Positions 20,415-30,881 of a DNA stretch of 64,000 nucleotides are shown piece by piece. The DNA comes from CAWDDA01 sp963813345 (GTDB lineage Bacteria; Acidobacteriota; Blastocatellia; RBC074): positions 1 to 64,000 of the forward strand of contig CAWEYR010000013.1 of assembly GCA_963813345.1 (NCBI GenBank), written 5' to 3'. Below the pieces are notes generated by a model that had not been told where the DNA came from, did no database searches, and worked only from the letters and a program-made list of their open reading frames with translations. Every line of letters starts with the position of its first letter. The stretch's first letter is position 1. Both the position numbers and the translations under genes were made by a program.

Positions 20415-21407
20415 ATGCCGACATCAAATGACGTCATAACCGGTAAGCCTCTCTGGTCGCGCCGCGCCTTCGCGGGTGCAATCAGCGGAGGCCTGGCTGC
20501 TGTGGCATTTCCAGCTCCTGCAAGTGCTTCGATTGTGGCTGCTCCTTCGCGCGAGCCGGGCAAGGTCTGTGTTTTTTCGAAACATCTGCACTGGCTGGAT
20601 TGGCAGGGTCTTGCCGAGACTGCAGCTGAGATTGGTTTCGACGGTGTTGACCTTACCGTGCGAAAAGGCGGCCACGTCGAACCTGAACGAGCGGCAGAGG
20701 ACCTGCCCCGCGCGGTCGAGTTGATTCGCAAGGCCGGTCTCGCAGTGCCGATGGTGACGGCGGGAATAGTTGATGTGCGAACACCACACGCAGAGCAGAT
20801 CATGAGCGCCTTGAAAAGCGCGCAGATTACACGCTATCGCTGGGGAGGATTCAGATACTCTGACAATCAATCGATACCATCGAGACTCGAGGAGTTGAGG
20901 GGAGAGGCTGCAAAGCTCGCCGACCTCAACCGGAAGTATGATCTTTGCGCGATGTATCACACTCATTCCGGCCTCGAAGTCGGCGCCTCGATATGGGACC
21001 TGTGGTTGATTCTGAAGGATCTCGACCCCTCGCGCGTGAGCGTCAATCTCGATCTCGCGCACGCGACCATCGAAGGCGGGCTGGGGGGATATGTGAATAA
21101 CACCCGGCTCGTGGCACCCATCACCCGCGGGATTGCAGTCAAAGATTTTACGTGGAAGAAGAGTGACAGGGGTGAATGGCGACCGGCCTGGTGCCCGCTT
21201 GGTGAAGGTATGGTGAATTTCAAGCGTTTCTTCAGCATTCTCAAGACAGCAGGTTTTTCAGGTCCGATTCAGGTTCACTTTGAGTATCCGCTCGGAGGTG
21301 CCGAAAGCGGCGCAAAGAACCTGAGCATTGATCGCAAAGTCGTCATCGAGGCGATGCGGCGCGATTTGAAGACTCTGAGAGGATGGTTGATGGAAGCGGT
21401 GTTGTAA
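20415..21407 (+). CDS. exported sugar phosphate isomerase/epimerase-like TIM barrel protein
   Basis: 330 residues from the ATG at 20415. The longer frame from 20298 adds 39 residues before the leader and is unlikely. A twin-arginine signal (WSRRAFAGAISGGLAAVAFP) sends it folded to the periplasm. The AP-endonuclease-2/xylose isomerase-like barrel follows: IGFDGVDLTVRKGGHVEP, MYHTHSGLEVGASIWDL, NLDLAHATIEGG, VHFEYPLGG, with the metal-binding His/Asp/Glu residues typical of the fold. With the Gfo/Idh/MocA gene next to it, a role in oxidising or epimerising a sugar is likely. Confidence 0.85.
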   Translation: MPTSNDVITGKPLWSRRAFAGAISGGLAAVAFPAPASASIVAAPSREPGKVCVFSKHLHWLDWQGLAETAAEIGFDGVDLTVRKGGHVEPERAAEDLPRAVELIRKAGLAVPMVTAGIVDVRTPHAEQIMSALKSAQITRYRWGGFRYSDNQSIPSRLEELRGEAAKLADLNRKYDLCAMYHTHSGLEVGASIWDLWLILKDLDPSRVSVNLDLAHATIEGGLGGYVNNTRLVAPITRGIAVKDFTWKKSDRGEWRPAWCPLGEGMVNFKRFFSILKTAGFSGPIQVHFEYPLGGAESGAKNLSIDRKVVIEAMRRDLKTLRGWLMEAVL

Positions 21408-21418
21408 TTGAAACCAAA

Positions 21419-21446
21419 GATTCCGCCTGAAGGCGGTACAACGTAC
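21419..21446. repeat. family B palindromic module
   Basis: GATTCCGCCTGAAGGCGGTA then CAACGTAC, 10 bases before the start of the oxidoreductase gene. A single copy, not an inverted pair. Confidence 0.85.
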
Positions 21447-21457
21447 AAGGTGTATCG

Positions 21458-22769
21458 ATGAAACGTCGTGAATTCTTGAAGTCATCGGTTGTGGCCGGAA
21501 GCGCAACTGCGATACGAAAACAGCAAAGCGCGAATGATCAGATCAGAGTCGGTCTGATCGGGTGCGGTTCACAGGGAAATTCAGACGCGAACCAGTTCTC
21601 GCGAATTCCAAATGTAAAGATAGTCGCGCTCGCCGATGTCTACGAAGGAAGCATCAAGTCCACACTCGAGAACCCGAGCCTCAAGCTTGATCAGACAAAG
21701 ACGCCACACTACAAGGATTTTCGTCGCATCCTGGACGATAAGAACATTGATGCTGTGATCATCGGCACACCCGATCACTGGCACGCTCTCACGATGATTA
21801 TGGCCTGTCAGGCGGGCAAGGATGTCTACGTCGAGAAGCCGCTATCGCTGACGGTTGAAGAAGGGCGGCTGATGGTAAATGCAGCACGTAAGCACAACCG
21901 CATTGTTCAGGTAGGAACGCAGCAGCGATCGGCCAGGCATTTTCAGCGCGCGGTCGAGCTGGTGCGCGAGGGACGCATCGGGAAGATCGGACGTGTGCAC
22001 ACGTGGAATCACGATCAGGAGAGTCCGGATGGCATCGGAAATCCCGCCCGATACGCAGCCTCCGAACGGGCTCGATTGGGACTTCTATCTTGGGCCGGCA
22101 CCCAAAGTTCCATTCAACGAGAATCGCTTCCTGGGCAACTTCCGCTGGTTCTGGGACTACTCGGGCGGAAAGATGACAGACTGGGGAGTTCATCTGATCG
22201 ACATTGTTCAGTGGGCAATGAACGTTGATGCGCCGGTAGCTGTCGATGCAATGGGTGGCAAGTTTACGCTCAATGATAATCGCGAAACTCCGGACACACT
22301 GATGGCGACATTTGAGTATCCGAAGTTCATTGCTACGTACGAAAATCGTGCATTCAGCGGTCGCGGACTGGATGGAAAGGGCTACGGGATTCTCTTTGTC
22401 GGTACCGATGCGAGTCTTTTCGTTGATCGCTCCGGACTCGAGATCATCCCTGAATACACCGGCCGCCGGCGCGACGATCTGTTCACGGCGAAAGTCCCGC
22501 CCGCGCGGATGGGATTGCCGCGCGCAGATTTGTCTCATCTCGATCATTGCCGCAATTTCATCGAATGCATGAAGACGCGGAAGCTGCCGACCTCGGATGT
22601 CGAGATTGCGCATCGATCCACCAGCACCACTTTGCTGGCCAACATAGCTCTGCGATCCCATCGTCGTGTGAAGTGGGATGGACAGTCCGAAAAGATCATC
22701 GGCGATGCCGAGGCTTCGAAGTGGCTTTCAAAAGCGTATCGCGCTCCGTGGAAGCTCCTCGAGGGTTGA
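21458..22769 (+). CDS. Gfo/Idh/MocA family oxidoreductase (frameshifted)
   Basis: About 437 residues. The leader MKRREFLKSSVVAGSATAI is Tat-like but short. It has a Rossmann NAD(P) motif VGLIGCGSQGN, a substrate/cofactor motif GTPDHWHALTMIMAC and VEKPLSLTVEEG. The frame changes near 22035-22050 (HTWNHDQESPDGIGNP | PDTQPPNGLDWDFYLGPAP). The C-terminal half (FWDYSGGKMTDWGVHLIDIV) is the GFO_IDH_MocA C-domain. Members oxidise sugars or polyols with NAD(P), often in the periplasm as part of glycoside processing. It is followed 22 bases later by galK. Confidence 0.9.
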
Positions 22770-22791
22770 CAGGCGTGAACAATCGAGGGCA

Positions 22792-23964
22792 ATGGGTTCA
22801 AAAGCGAACGCGTTAAAGCAGGAGTTTCAGAGGTTCTTTGGCCGCAATGCAGATATTTACCACGCTCCCGGCCGAGTAAATCTGATAGGCGAACACACGG
22901 ACTACAACGATGGTTTTGTGTTGCCCGCCGCGATCAACTTCTCAACTTTTGTTGCAATCAGTCAGCGCAAAGACCGCATCCTGAAGGTCCATTCCGAGAA
23001 CTTTTCAGAGTCTATCGAGTTCAATCTTGATGCGCCTTGTCCTAATGGAGAGCGTCAGCGTCATTGGAGCGATTATGTTTGTGGAGTCGCCGTAGCGCTT
23101 GAAGATGCGGGTCACCGTTTGCGCGGCGCGGACATGATGATTCGAGGCGAGGTTCCGATTGGATCGGGCTTAAGCTCATCAGCAGCCATCGAGGTTGCGA
23201 CGGGACTTGCAATGCTCGGTGAGGCTGGTATTGCAATTGACCCGGTGGAACTCGCGCGGCTGTGTCAGCGGGCGGAAAACGAGTTTGTCGGAATGCGTTG
23301 CGGAATTATGGATCAGTTTATCTCATGCTGCGGGCGTGAAGGGTCCGCGCTGCTGCTCGACTGTCGCTCATTGAGCTACAGGTTGCTCGGTCTGGCTCCC
23401 GAAGTGAAACTGGTCATCTGTAATACGATGGTTAAGCACGAGCTGGCGAGTGGAGAATACAATAAGCGCGCGGCTGAATGCGAAGAGGGAGTAGCCGTTC
23501 TGGCTGAGTCATTGCCTCACGTACGCGCCTTGCGTGACGTAACAATGGACGATCTGGAAGAACACGGTAGGAATCTGCGTGAGGTGGTCTATCGCCGTTG
23601 CCGCCACGTTATCGGCGAGAACGCGCGGGTCGAACAGGCTGCAGCGGCAATGGGAGACGGAGACCTTGTTACGTTTGGGAATCTGATGCGTGAGTCGCAT
23701 CGCAGCCTGCGCGATGACTATGACGTGAGCTGCACCGAGTTGGACCTGATGGTCGAGCTTGCGCGCAACGTCGACGGCGTTTTCGGTGCGCGCATGACGG
23801 GTGGCGGATTTGGTGGCTGCACCATAAACCTGGTCAGAACTGAGAATGTTGAAAGCTTCAGGCAGACGGTAACTCAAGGCTATGAGCAAGCGACCGGCCG
23901 GACGCCGGAGATCTACATCTGTGACGCAGCCGAGCGCGCGGGCAGGGTGATCGAGGCAGAATGA
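22792..23964 (+). CDS. galK: galactokinase
   Basis: 390 residues from the ATG at 22792, chosen because GAGGG lies 5 bases upstream and the protein then begins at the usual place before the GHMP signature. Motifs: GRVNLIGEHTDYNDGFV (about residues 26-42), ATP-binding PIGSGLSSSAAIEVA (about 122-136) and the C-terminal GARMTGGGFGGCTI. It phosphorylates galactose to galactose 1-phosphate. Its stop overlaps the galT start by ATGA, so both Leloir-pathway enzymes are translated together. Confidence 0.95.
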   Translation: MGSKANALKQEFQRFFGRNADIYHAPGRVNLIGEHTDYNDGFVLPAAINFSTFVAISQRKDRILKVHSENFSESIEFNLDAPCPNGERQRHWSDYVCGVAVALEDAGHRLRGADMMIRGEVPIGSGLSSSAAIEVATGLAMLGEAGIAIDPVELARLCQRAENEFVGMRCGIMDQFISCCGREGSALLLDCRSLSYRLLGLAPEVKLVICNTMVKHELASGEYNKRAAECEEGVAVLAESLPHVRALRDVTMDDLEEHGRNLREVVYRRCRHVIGENARVEQAAAAMGDGDLVTFGNLMRESHRSLRDDYDVSCTELDLMVELARNVDGVFGARMTGGGFGGCTINLVRTENVESFRQTVTQGYEQATGRTPEIYICDAAERAGRVIEAE

Positions 23965-25085
23965 CGTTCGATTTAAGAGACCACCCGCATCGACGTTACA
24001 ATCCTCTGACAGGCGAATGGCTGCTGGTTTCGCCGCATCGCACCGAGCGCCCCTGGCAAGGCCAGATCGAAAACGTACCAGGTCTTGAGATCCCCAGGTT
24101 TGATCCTGCCTGTTATATGTGTCCTGGCAACACCCGCGCTGGCGGGCACCGAAATCCTGATTATGCTCACACCTTAGTCTTCGATAACGACTTTGGCGCG
24201 CTTGCTGCTCGGACTCCGGAAGGCACAATTGATGAGCACGGCTTGCTGGTCGCGAGAACCGAGCGCGGTATCTGTCGCGTCATCTGCTACTCGCCACGGC
24301 ACGATCTGACGCTTGCACTGATGGAAGCGGGCGATATTCGGCTTTTGGTTGATGTTTGGATCGACCAGTACAGGGAGCTCGGTTCGCGCGATTTCATCAA
24401 CAACGTTCAGATCTTTGAGAATCGCGGGTCGATGATGGGTGCGAGCAATCCTCACCCGCACGGGCAGATCTGGGCGAGCTCGAGCCTTCCGAACGAAGTG
24501 GTCAAAGAGCAGACAGCGCAGAGCATGCATGCACAAAACTCTCAGTCGTGCTTGCTCTGTGACTATCTCGCGCTCGAATTCGATAAGGCGGAGCGCATTG
24601 TTTGCGAGAACGAACATTTCGCAGTGCTCGTTCCGTTCTGGGCTGTGTGGCCATTTGAGACGCTGGTCATTGCCAGGCGTCACGTTACGGCGCTGGATGA
24701 AATGAGCAGTGAGGAGTGTGACGGTCTTGCGGCGATTCTGAAGGTGCTGACGGGACGTTATGACCGTCTCTTCGAGGTTCCGTTCCCTTACTCGATGGGT
24801 TTTCATCAGCGGCCGACGGATGGTGAGAGCCATCCCGAATGGCACCTGCACGCACACTTCTATCCTCCATTGTTGCGTTCGGCAACAGTGCGAAAGTTTA
24901 TGGTAGGGTTTGAACTGCTCGGAGAACCGCAGCGCGATATCACTGCGGAGGATGCAGCACGAAGGTTGCGAGGCAGCAGTATTAAGGTACGTTGTACCGG
25001 CTTGAGCCGGAATCGTGGAATCCGAGAGGCGCGAATGCCACCGTTCCGCCTGAAGGCGGTACAACGTACCTTCTTTCAGTTTTGA
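23961..25085 (+). CDS. galT: galactose-1-phosphate uridylyltransferase
   Basis: 374 residues. It exchanges UMP between UDP-glucose and galactose 1-phosphate. The N-terminus HRRYNPLTGEWLLVSPHR and zinc/structural CYMCPGN are followed by the active-site motif NPHPHGQIW (nucleophile histidine near residue 166), then CLLCDY and the HLHAHFYPPLLRS motif. The last about 31 residues (from KVRCTGLSRNRG) are encoded by a family B inverted repeat and are not part of the enzyme fold; the native end was probably near DAARRLRGSS. Confidence 0.94.
   Translation: MTFDLRDHPHRRYNPLTGEWLLVSPHRTERPWQGQIENVPGLEIPRFDPACYMCPGNTRAGGHRNPDYAHTLVFDNDFGALAARTPEGTIDEHGLLVARTERGICRVICYSPRHDLTLALMEAGDIRLLVDVWIDQYRELGSRDFINNVQIFENRGSMMGASNPHPHGQIWASSSLPNEVVKEQTAQSMHAQNSQSCLLCDYLALEFDKAERIVCENEHFAVLVPFWAVWPFETLVIARRHVTALDEMSSEECDGLAAILKVLTGRYDRLFEVPFPYSMGFHQRPTDGESHPEWHLHAHFYPPLLRSATVRKFMVGFELLGEPQRDITAEDAARRLRGSSIKVRCTGLSRNRGIREARMPPFRLKAVQRTFFQF
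24984..25072. repeat. family B inverted pair inside the galT 3' end
   Basis: AAGGTACGTTGTACCGGCTT then GAGCCGG on the left, and CCGCCTGAAGGCGGTACAAC then GTACCTT on the right, inverted around about 35 bases. It is read in frame as the last 30 codons of galT. Confidence 0.9.
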
Positions 25086-25090
25086 AATGA

Positions 25091-26891
25091 TTGTTGTCAG
25101 ATCAATTTGCGCGTGTGCTGATGCTTGTTGCTGTGTGGCAATCGACCGCGCCATTGACCGTTCGGGTTCCAGGACCTTCGGCAAACGCCGCGCCGGGAGT
25201 CACGTTCACTGACGTCACACGCGCGGCAGGGCTTAAGCGGGTTTCGCTTTGTGTCAGGCACTCCAGCAAAGGACTACCTTGTTGAATCGACTGGTGCGGG
25301 CTGCGCCTTTGTAGATTTCGACAACGACGGGTGGCTCGATATCTATCTGGTGAACGGCTCAACGATCGAGGCCCTGCGCGGCAGGGCCAAAGCTCCGCGC
25401 GCGGCACTCTATCGTAATAACAAAGACGGGACTTTTGTCGACGTCACCGCAAAGGCAGGCGTAGCGAATGAACGCTGGGGGCAGGGAGTGAGTGCGGGCG
25501 ATTTCGACAACGACGGCTGGCAGGATTTGTATGTAACAAACTTTGGAAAGAACCGGCTCTATCACAACAATCGCGATGGAACGTTCACGGACATTGCCGA
25601 GAAAGCAGGCGTGGCCCTTGGAGGCTGGTCAACGGGAAGTGCCTTTGGCGATTACGATGGTGATGGACTGCTGGACCTGTTTGTAGCCGGATATGTCGCT
25701 TTCGATATAGATAATCCACCGCCGCCGGCAAGTGGAGTGGCTCCCGCTACACAGGCTCAACCGGGGGCTAAGCCCAAGGACGGTGGAATGGGTGCGGCGT
25801 ACTCCGCGGGAACGAATGCCTGCCAGTATCGCGGTCAGCGCGTGATGTGCGGCCCACGCGGTTTGAAAGCCGAAGCGGATCATCTCTTCCGGAATAATGG
25901 TGATGGGACGTTTGCGAATGTAACAGCGAAAGCGGGTGTGACGGACAAGAATGGTGGCTACGGTTTTAGCGTTGCCTGGTTTGACTACGACGATGATGGT
26001 GCGCTCGACCTTTCAGTTGCTAACGATTCGACTCCAAGCTTTCTTTATCGCAACAAACGTGATGGGACGTTCGAGGACGTGAGCTATCTTTCAGGAGTCG
26101 CGCTCAATGAGAACGGACGTGAGCAGGCAGGAATGGGCATTGCTGTTGGCGACTACGACGGCGATGGACGCGATGACATTCACCGCACGAATTTCTCGGA
26201 TGATTCAAATGTGCTCTATCGGAATGATGGTGGTGGAAACTTCACCGAAACTACGTTTCAGGCGGGACTCGGCGAGGTAACACTTCCATTCCTGGGATGG
26301 GGCACCAATTTCTTTGACTATGATCATGACGGATGGCTCGATTTGCTGGCGGTTAACGGCCACGTCTACCCGCAGGTCGATGCTACAGACTGGGGAACGA
26401 GCTACAAGCAGCGTCTGCTCTTATTTCGCAACATCAAGGCAAAGTTCTTTGACGTCGGATCGAGCGCAGGATCAGCGCTCTACACGCCACGAGCGTCTCG
26501 CGGTTCGAGCGTCGGTGATTTCGATAATGATGGAGACATCGACATTCTATTGAACAATATGGATGATGCGCCGTCGTTGATACGCAATGACGGAGGCAAT
26601 AAGGCTGGGCATTGGCTGACGCTGCGATTGACTGGCAATGTCGACCAGAAGTGTCCGCGCGATGCGATCGGAACGACGGTCTTCTGCACGGTAAACGGAC
26701 GGCGAATGCGAGCCGAAGTCGCCAGCGGGCGCAGCTACAATTCGCAGTCGGATCTGAGGGTACATTTCGGACTTGGTTCGGCTACCAAAGTTGAAAAGCT
26801 CGAAGTCTTCTGGGCAAATGGAAAACCCGAAACGCACGAGATCAGGAACGTGGACAGAATTCACGTAATTGAGCAACGGCGAATTCGGTAA
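25091..26891 (+). CDS. FG-GAP/VCBS repeat protein with ASPIC/UnbV C-terminal domain (frameshifted near the start)
   Basis: About 600 residues. A short hydrophobic leader (FARVLMLVAVWQSTAPL) suggests export; the start may be the TTG at 25091, but the true start is unclear. The frame changes near 25243, joining GVTFTDVTRAAGLKR to VSGTPAKDYLVESTG. At least seven FG-GAP/VCBS calcium-binding repeats follow (FVDFDNDGWLDIYLVNG, AGDFDNDGWQDLYVTNF, FGDYDGDGLLDLFVAGY and others). The C-terminus (RMRAEVASGRSYNSQSDLR to EVFWANGKPETHEI) is the ASPIC/UnbV domain. It resembles CRTAC1-like beta-propellers, which are surface proteins of unknown function. Confidence 0.88.
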
Positions 26892-26897
26892 TGCCTT

Positions 26898-27010
26898 TGG
26901 AGCGTCGTATTTGGAGTGCGGCGGCTTGGCGCCGCTTTAGTCTCCGAGGGGACTATTCGTCGCGGACGAAAAGCGGCGCCAAGCCGCCGCACTCCAAATA
27001 CGACGCTCCC
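26898..27010. repeat. family D long inverted repeat
   Basis: GGAGCGTCGTATTTGGAGTG, CGGCGGCTTGGCGCCGCTTT, a loop of about 30 bases, then AAAGCGGCGCCAAGCCGCCG and CACTCCAAATACGACGCTCC. The arms are about 40 bases and essentially perfect; each arm contains its own GGCGCC palindrome. It lies between the ASPIC protein gene and the next gene's start at 27095. Confidence 0.94.
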
Positions 27011-27094
27011 AGTGACTTTTCCACAACCATTCACTCGGATTCTACGTCTCATGTCGATGAGAACCGCGGAGAAGGCTCATTTGCGGAGGGTTTC

Positions 27095-28937
27095 ATGAGA
27101 TCGATTATCTTTCTGCTGTTTCTTTCATCCCTGATCTGGGCGCAGTCACAGGCGCCGCCCGCAACGCCAGCTTCCGCGCAGCCTGCAGGTGGAACTGTCA
27201 CGGGAACGGTCAAGGTGGGCACGAAGCCCGTAAGATCAGTGACCGTGGCGCTCACGCGCGATTCGGCTCAACCCGGCCTGCCCGCGTTTCAGCGCGAGGT
27301 GCCAATGCCTCCGCAGCCAGGTGGGAACATGTTGCGCGCCGTTACGGATGAGCGGGGACAGTTCGTATTCAACAATGTACCTGCAGGGGATTACAGGGTT
27401 GGTCCGATTCCAGAGGTTTATGTCCTCCCCGACGCAGCCGCCGGCGCGACCGGAATACCAGTAAAGGTGAGCGACGGCCAGTCGACCGCGTCCGTTGAGC
27501 TCTCAGTAGTTCGTGGTGGCGTCATCACCGGAAAGATCACTGATTCCGAAGGACGACCAGTGATTGCGGAGCGCGTCAACCTTTCGCGTGTTGAGGCGAC
27601 AGGACGTCCGCAAGGGGCTGTGGGCGGCAATCGCTCCGGCGCTGAAACTGATGACCGTGGCATCTATCGTCTCTACGGCCTTTCGGAAGGTCGCTATGTT
27701 TTGAGCGCCGGTTCGGATGAACCCGGCTTTGGTCCGATGCGTCGAGCACGATACCCCCGTACCTGGCATCCAAGCGTTCAACAGGAAGCCCAGGCCACGA
27801 TAATTGAGATCAGTCCGGGTAAGGTTGCGGAGAATATCGACATCAAACTCGGCGAACCGGCCGCCACTTTTGTTGTAGAAGGGCGCACGATCGATGCCAG
27901 CACAGGTAAACCCGTTCCCGGCATCACGGTCACGGTTATGCAGGTACGTGGTCAACCTGGCGTGCCAGGTGGTGGTGGCGGGGAGGGCCGGCGGGCAATC
28001 CTGGAATGAGTGATGCGCAGGGAGTGTTCAGGATCAGTGGTCTCCCTTCCGGCAATTACGTTGCATCAATAAACAACTTTATGGGAGGACCGCGCTCGCT
28101 CTCATCGGATTATTACAGCGAGCCGGCACGCTTTCAGATCAACGACGGTGATGCGGGCGGGCTGGAGGTTCGACTTCAGCTGGCGTATCAATTACGGGAA
28201 TTGTCCGCATCGAAGGCGTGACGGATGGCCCAACGATCGCTGCGATGCTTGCAGACACAAACATCAATGCGACGGTGCGAGCTGAAGAGCCAGCCTCGCC
28301 GAACCGAGGTGAGCAGGGGCTTCCGGCTTCGGGGAGGTTTGGAAGAGCGAACATCTCACCCGACGGGACGTTCAGGATCGGTGGGCTCTCGCCTGGACAG
28401 GTATCGCTATCAGTGAATCCAATGCGTGGGCCGTCGTCGCACGGCTCGGCATAGTTCGCATAGAGCGAAACGGCGCAGCAGTGCCGAATGATTTCCATGC
28501 AGCTTCAGGCGAGCAGGTCGTAAATCTTGCCGTCGTTGTTCGTGAAGCTAATGCGTCTATTCGCGGAAAAGTGATTGTAACGGGGGGAACGAGTGGAGTG
28601 CGTGTGACCACGCGCCGAATTGACACGGCCGGTCAATCGGGCGTGAGCTCGGATATGGTCGATCAAAATGGAAATTTCGAGATCAACGGGTTGATGCCAG
28701 GAAGCTATGAGGTAACAGCGCGCGCGATGGGCCGCCCACAAATGCCTGGAGCTCAACCGGGACGCCCTGGACCTCCTAGTTCCGCGGGGCAGGAGCGGAA
28801 GGCCCGGTGCTGGCGCAGGAGGTGGCGGAGGCAACAGGCAACCTCCAGTCCGCTTGCCTGAAGTAAAACAAATGGTCACAGTCACTGCTGGCAATCTTTC
28901 GACGATTACGTTGACCCTCGATTTGTCACAACAATGA
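27095..28937 (+). CDS. carboxypeptidase regulatory-like domain protein 1 (multiply frameshifted)
   Basis: The start at 27095 has GGAGG five bases upstream and opens a signal peptide (RSIIFLLFLSSLIWAQSQ). The frame from 26891 through the repeat is not the real N-terminus. Repeated beta-sandwich units follow (GGTVTGTVKVGTKPVRSVTV; GVITGKITDSEGRPV; FNNVPAGDYRVGP; IYRLYGLSEGRYVLSAG; FVVEGRTIDASTGKPVPGI). Frame changes occur near 28000, 28195, 28450 and 28790; the end is LSTITLTLDLSQQ at 28937. CarbopepD_reg-like domains are cell-envelope or adhesive; the protein probably lies on the surface. Its TGA overlaps the next ATG. Confidence 0.85.
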
Positions 28938-30667
28938 ATATGCGGCCTGGGAACGCCGGCCTCTGGCCGGCCCTCTTCTTTCTTCTTCTCTCGCTACCTT
29001 CTCTCGCTCAGACTGCGCGCCACAAAAACCTGCCGAGCCAGCATTCGCTCGATCAAGGGCCGCGTCGTCAGTTCTGACGGGCAACCCGTTTCGAGCATTC
29101 AGGTCAGTGCCGTTGCGATGGGCAAACGACCTGAAGCGAGAGAAATGAGAGGAGGCCTCTTTTCACAAACAACAACCGATGAGCACGGAAACTTTCAATT
29201 CGACGGGCTTCAGCCCGCTGCCTATGCGATATCGGCTTCATCTCCCGGATACGTCACACTTCCGCCGCAGTGGTGAGTCGAGCCCAATGTCTATCGACTC
29301 GGAGACGTTGCACAAATCACCCTCGTAAAGGGTGGTGTCATTACGGGCAAGGTAACAGCAGGCGACGATGAGGCTCTAACGGCCGTTGAAGTAAGCGCGA
29401 TGCGAATTGGAAGCATCGATGGCGAACTGGATTTGTTGGGTCCAGTGGAGCCGGTGTTGGCTTCGGGCGCACCTTTCGCACGGATGACCGCGGAACCTAC
29501 CGTATTTATGGTCTCACGCCAGGGTCTTATATTGTGCGGGCTTCCGCGCCGAGCGGATGGTGGGCCACCAAACCTCGCATTCAGGAAGCGCCTACCTATC
29601 ACCCGTCAGCGACTCGTGATACTGCTGTCGTGATTCCAGTACGCGCGGGCGATGAGGTACCGGGAATCGATATCCGCTATCGCGGAGAGAGGGGCCGTTC
29701 GATAAGTGGCAAAGTGATTGCTCGTGCTGTTGACGGAGAACGGCCCGGCGGTGCACAGATAGCCCTCGCGACGCCGGTGGCGGCACGATCGCTACGACAT
29801 TTCAGGAGCTCTCGGTCGAGAAGCTGAGCGTGGCGGACCCCAGGGGCGAGGGCCAGGCGGCGGTGAGGCGGAGGATTTGCTTTCTATGGAATCCCTGACG
29901 GCGAGTATGAAATCAGCGCGCGGACTACGGGATTTCGCGGTGATTCTGATGCCGCATCAACACCGAGGAAGATCACTGTTCGAGGGGCGGATGTTAGTGG
30001 TATCGAACTGACGCTCAATCCGCTTGCAAGCATCGCAGGCAAGTTATCGATTGAGAAGAGTGCGGGTGTTGCGGCCTGTCCTGTGCCGCGAGCTTATGTC
30101 ATCGACGAGATTCTGGTTGGCACGAAACGCGATGGCACGGAGAAATGGTCGCGAGACGAAGCACCGGAAATGAGTGGCGAGTTCAGTTTTAGCGGAATCG
30201 ATGCCGGGACATATCGATTCCGCGTTCGCTTTCCTGGAGAGAACTGGTATTTGAAGTCACTCCAGCTGCCTCCTGCATCAACCACTTCGAACGTGGCAAA
30301 GAACGGAATAGTGGTAAAGAATGGCCAGCGCGTCACGGGTCTCTCAGCGGTTGTTGCCGATGGCGCGGCAAGCCTTGCGGGACAGTTGATGAAGAGCGGA
30401 GAAGAGAAGCTCACGGGCCAAAGAAAGGTCTTCCTTTTCCCAGCCGAGACAGAAGCTGCCGAGAATCTTCTGCGCTTCAATGATGTCACTACAAAGGACG
30501 ACGGCAGCTTCAGTCTGAGAAACATTGCTCCAGGGAAGTACTTCCTGATATCCAAGCCATTGTCGAAGGATGCAACGAGAGCCGAAGCACAAAACTTCGG
30601 TCAATCAATAGACCTTGCTCCCTGCCAACGTGTGACCGGTTTCAAGGTGATGGCATCGGGGAATTGA
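28934..30667 (+). CDS. carboxypeptidase regulatory-like domain protein 2 (multiply frameshifted)
   Basis: The ATG at 28934 overlaps the previous stop (ATGA). The leader is MNMRPGNAGLWPALFFLLLS and LPSLAQ. Reconstructed units: SIKGRVVSSDGQPVSSIQV, FQFDGLQPAAYAISASSPGY, GGVITGKVTAGDDEALTAVE, YRIYGLTPGSYIVRASAPSG, SISGKVIARAVDGERPGGAQ, YGIPDGEYEISARTTG, then an intact tail 30083-30667 (FSFSGIDAGTYRFRVRFPGE). Frame changes occur near 29040, 29275, 29480 and 29785-29880. It has the same type of chain as protein 1 and is likely a paralogue. A short copy of its 3' end lies at 30882-30911. Confidence 0.82.
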
Positions 30668-30669
30668 GT

Positions 30670-30700
30670 GGTTTGAGTTCAAGCTTTAGCTTGTGGTTGG
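30670..30700. repeat. family A half-element
   Basis: GGTTTGAGTTCAAGCTTTAG then CTTGTGGTTGG directly after the stop of the upstream gene, without its inverted partner close by. A full inverted copy is found 230 bases further on. Confidence 0.85.
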
Positions 30701-30720
30701 TGTCGAGCTTTACAAGTTCC

Positions 30721-30750
30721 AGGAGCGCCGGTCTGGAGACCGGCGCTCCT
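30721..30750. repeat. family C minimal perfect palindrome
   Basis: AGGAGCGCCGGTCTGGAGAC then CGGCGCTCCT, a 30-base palindrome with a 2-base centre. No T-run follows on either strand (next bases AGGCATTAAA). The surrounding gap 30751-30881 contains an ATTGTCCTT / AAGGACAAC inverted pair (30795-30803 and 30843-30851), with no gene. Confidence 0.88.
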
Positions 30751-30881
30751 AGGCATTAAAATCACCGAATTGGAAACGCAGCACGGTTGAAACTATTGTC
30801 CTTTACAAAAGGTCAAGATGTCGATAAAACGTCCTGAATAGAAGGACAACTTAGACGCGATATTCCTGGCAAGATCACTTG

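Noticed and set aside
26891..27094. N-terminal 68 codons in frame with the carboxypeptidase-regulatory protein
   Set aside because: They are translated from the family D repeat; the ATG at 27095 has a good ribosome binding site and opens a signal peptide.
30721..30750. Rho-independent terminator
   Set aside because: The stem is perfect and GC-rich, but no T-run follows on either strand and the same stem recurs at many unrelated places.
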